Source: an uncultured Clostridium sp.
GTDB taxonomy: Bacteria; Bacillota; Clostridia; Clostridiales; Clostridiaceae
Length of the DNA stretch: 64,000 nt
Assembly (NCBI GenBank): GCA_902785295.1
Contig: CACZYK010000010.1
Location: 1 to 64,000 of the forward strand
Direction of reading: 5' to 3'
Positions 63,471 to 64,000 of the stretch are shown in pieces; the first letter of the stretch is position 1; every line of letters begins with the position of its first letter. The notes beneath the pieces are model-generated. The model had not been told where the DNA came from, made no database searches, and saw nothing but the letters and a program-made list of their open reading frames with translations. The position numbers were made by a program, and so were the translations under genes.

Positions 63471-64000
63471 CTAATCACAAGTTACCACATTCATTTTATA
63501 TTCTTCTATAGCATCAATTAATCTATAATCATCAATATGCATGCAATATGTTTTTTCTCTATACTCTTCTAAAATAGCCTTTTTTAAATCTTCTATATAT
63601 AAATGTGGACTTCCTTCATAATTATTATATGAAACTTCTGTGTAAATTCTTTCTATATTAAGCTTTGTATTTTTTAAGTCAATAGGGAATTTATTAGTAT
63701 CTCCAGTATATATTGTGACTTTTTCTTTATCATCTTCAAATAAAAATCCATATGAAGATATATTATCAACATGACTTGTTTTAATCCATGATATCTTTTT
63801 TATTCCTAAAATATCTACTAATTCATCTTTATTTGAGGTAATATCATACATTTTTCTATCAGCACCAATTAAATCTAAATAGGAAAATAAATTTTCTTTA
63901 TCTGGATAAATGATTAATGTTTTTACTTTTTGGATATAATACATATAAAAGATTAATGAACCTAAGCTTCCTGCATGGTCTGGGTGAAGATGAGTTAAAC
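63471..64000 (-). CDS. Metallo-beta-lactamase-fold hydrolase, N terminus beyond the window
   Basis: The frame stays open to the right edge and reads THLHPDHAGSLGSLIFY near its start, the HxHxDH zinc motif, so the gene does not begin at the internal ATG at 63944. Later YTGDTNKFP supplies the metal-bridging Asp, and TYCMHID may supply the last His. This is an RNase Z/ElaC-like or phosphodiesterase-like MBL fold. Function cannot be fixed without the missing N terminus. Confidence 0.75.
   Translation of the reverse strand, partial: LTHLHPDHAGSLGSLIFYMYYIQKVKTLIIYPDKENLFSYLDLIGADRKMYDITSNKDELVDILGIKKISWIKTSHVDNISSYGFLFEDDKEKVTIYTGDTNKFPIDLKNTKLNIERIYTEVSYNNYEGSPHLYIEDLKKAILEEYREKTYCMHIDDYRLIDAIEEYKMNVVTCD

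Overview
The window is a low-GC chromosomal segment of an anaerobic Firmicute, almost certainly Clostridium sensu stricto. The signs are very AT-rich codon use, strong AGGAGG ribosome sites, frequent TTG and GTG starts, many long intergenic hairpins, Gram-positive signal peptides and sortase-like tails, a one-chain 1250-residue PurL, and no respiratory or outer-membrane genes. I cannot name the species. No rRNA, tRNA, CRISPR array or complete mobile element was recognised. The only mobile-element trace is a transposase remnant at the left edge.

Layout. 1-1800: transposase remnant, a small frameshifted membrane protein and an unknown membrane protein. 1.8-8.8 kb: a flavin/iron redox locus on the minus strand. 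It holds flavodoxin, a DUF3793 protein, an FMN-binding lipoprotein, ApbE flavin transferase, a NusG-domain-II protein and a Gx transporter. A Fur-box promoter then drives a Tp47-like surface protein and a ferric-reductase-like membrane protein with its own FMN domain. 9.0-14.1 kb: an envelope operon with a class A penicillin-binding protein. 14.3-17.7 kb: orphan CbiK, a MATE exporter and RNase Z. 17.7-18.3 kb: a cluster of long inverted-repeat elements that share a GC-rich core. 18.3-22.1 kb: leuB, leuD and leuC, followed by a LysR gene that has lost its start, apparently through a deletion that also removed leuA and the promoter. 22.1-25.4 kb: PHP phosphatase, DUF4405 protein, HAD hydrolase and a YitT/YczE-type membrane protein.

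25.6-36.0 kb: the purine operon purL-E-F-M-N-H-D, without purC, purB or purK, behind a promoter with PurBox-like sites. 36.2-44.7 kb: speD, a small protein, a GH13 lipoprotein, a polar amino acid ABC importer, an alkaline-phosphatase-fold phosphodiesterase, a radical SAM/SPASM protein and small membrane proteins. 44.7-48.1 kb: aminotransferase, iron alcohol dehydrogenase and an XRE-cupin regulator; a shared 15-base motif lies in the dehydrogenase promoter and twice in front of the regulator. 48.3-53.2 kb: a two-component system with an ABC-2 exporter. 53.3-56.3 kb: a second ABC-2 exporter behind a 300-base leader. 56.3-59.1 kb: an NAD salvage operon (NAMPT, nicotinamidase-like hydrolase, compact PRPP synthetase). 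59.3-64 kb: an LRR surface protein, a Nudix-GNAT fusion, small proteins, a PF04020 membrane protein, a CPBP protease and an edge-truncated metallo-beta-lactamase-fold protein.

The signals most worth following are these. (1) The ABC leader at 55.9-56.25 kb has a promoter, a six-codon ORF with a perfect Shine-Dalgarno, mutually exclusive pairings and a perfect intrinsic terminator, which is the architecture of ribosome-controlled attenuation. (2) A family of six hairpin elements keeps its core while its arms change together. (3) A Fur-controlled Tp47 homologue sits in a flavin electron-transfer locus. (4) A repeated operator ties the XRE-cupin regulator to the aminotransferase/dehydrogenase pair. 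(5) The leu locus carries a deletion scar. (6) NAMPT and PRPP synthetase share an operon.
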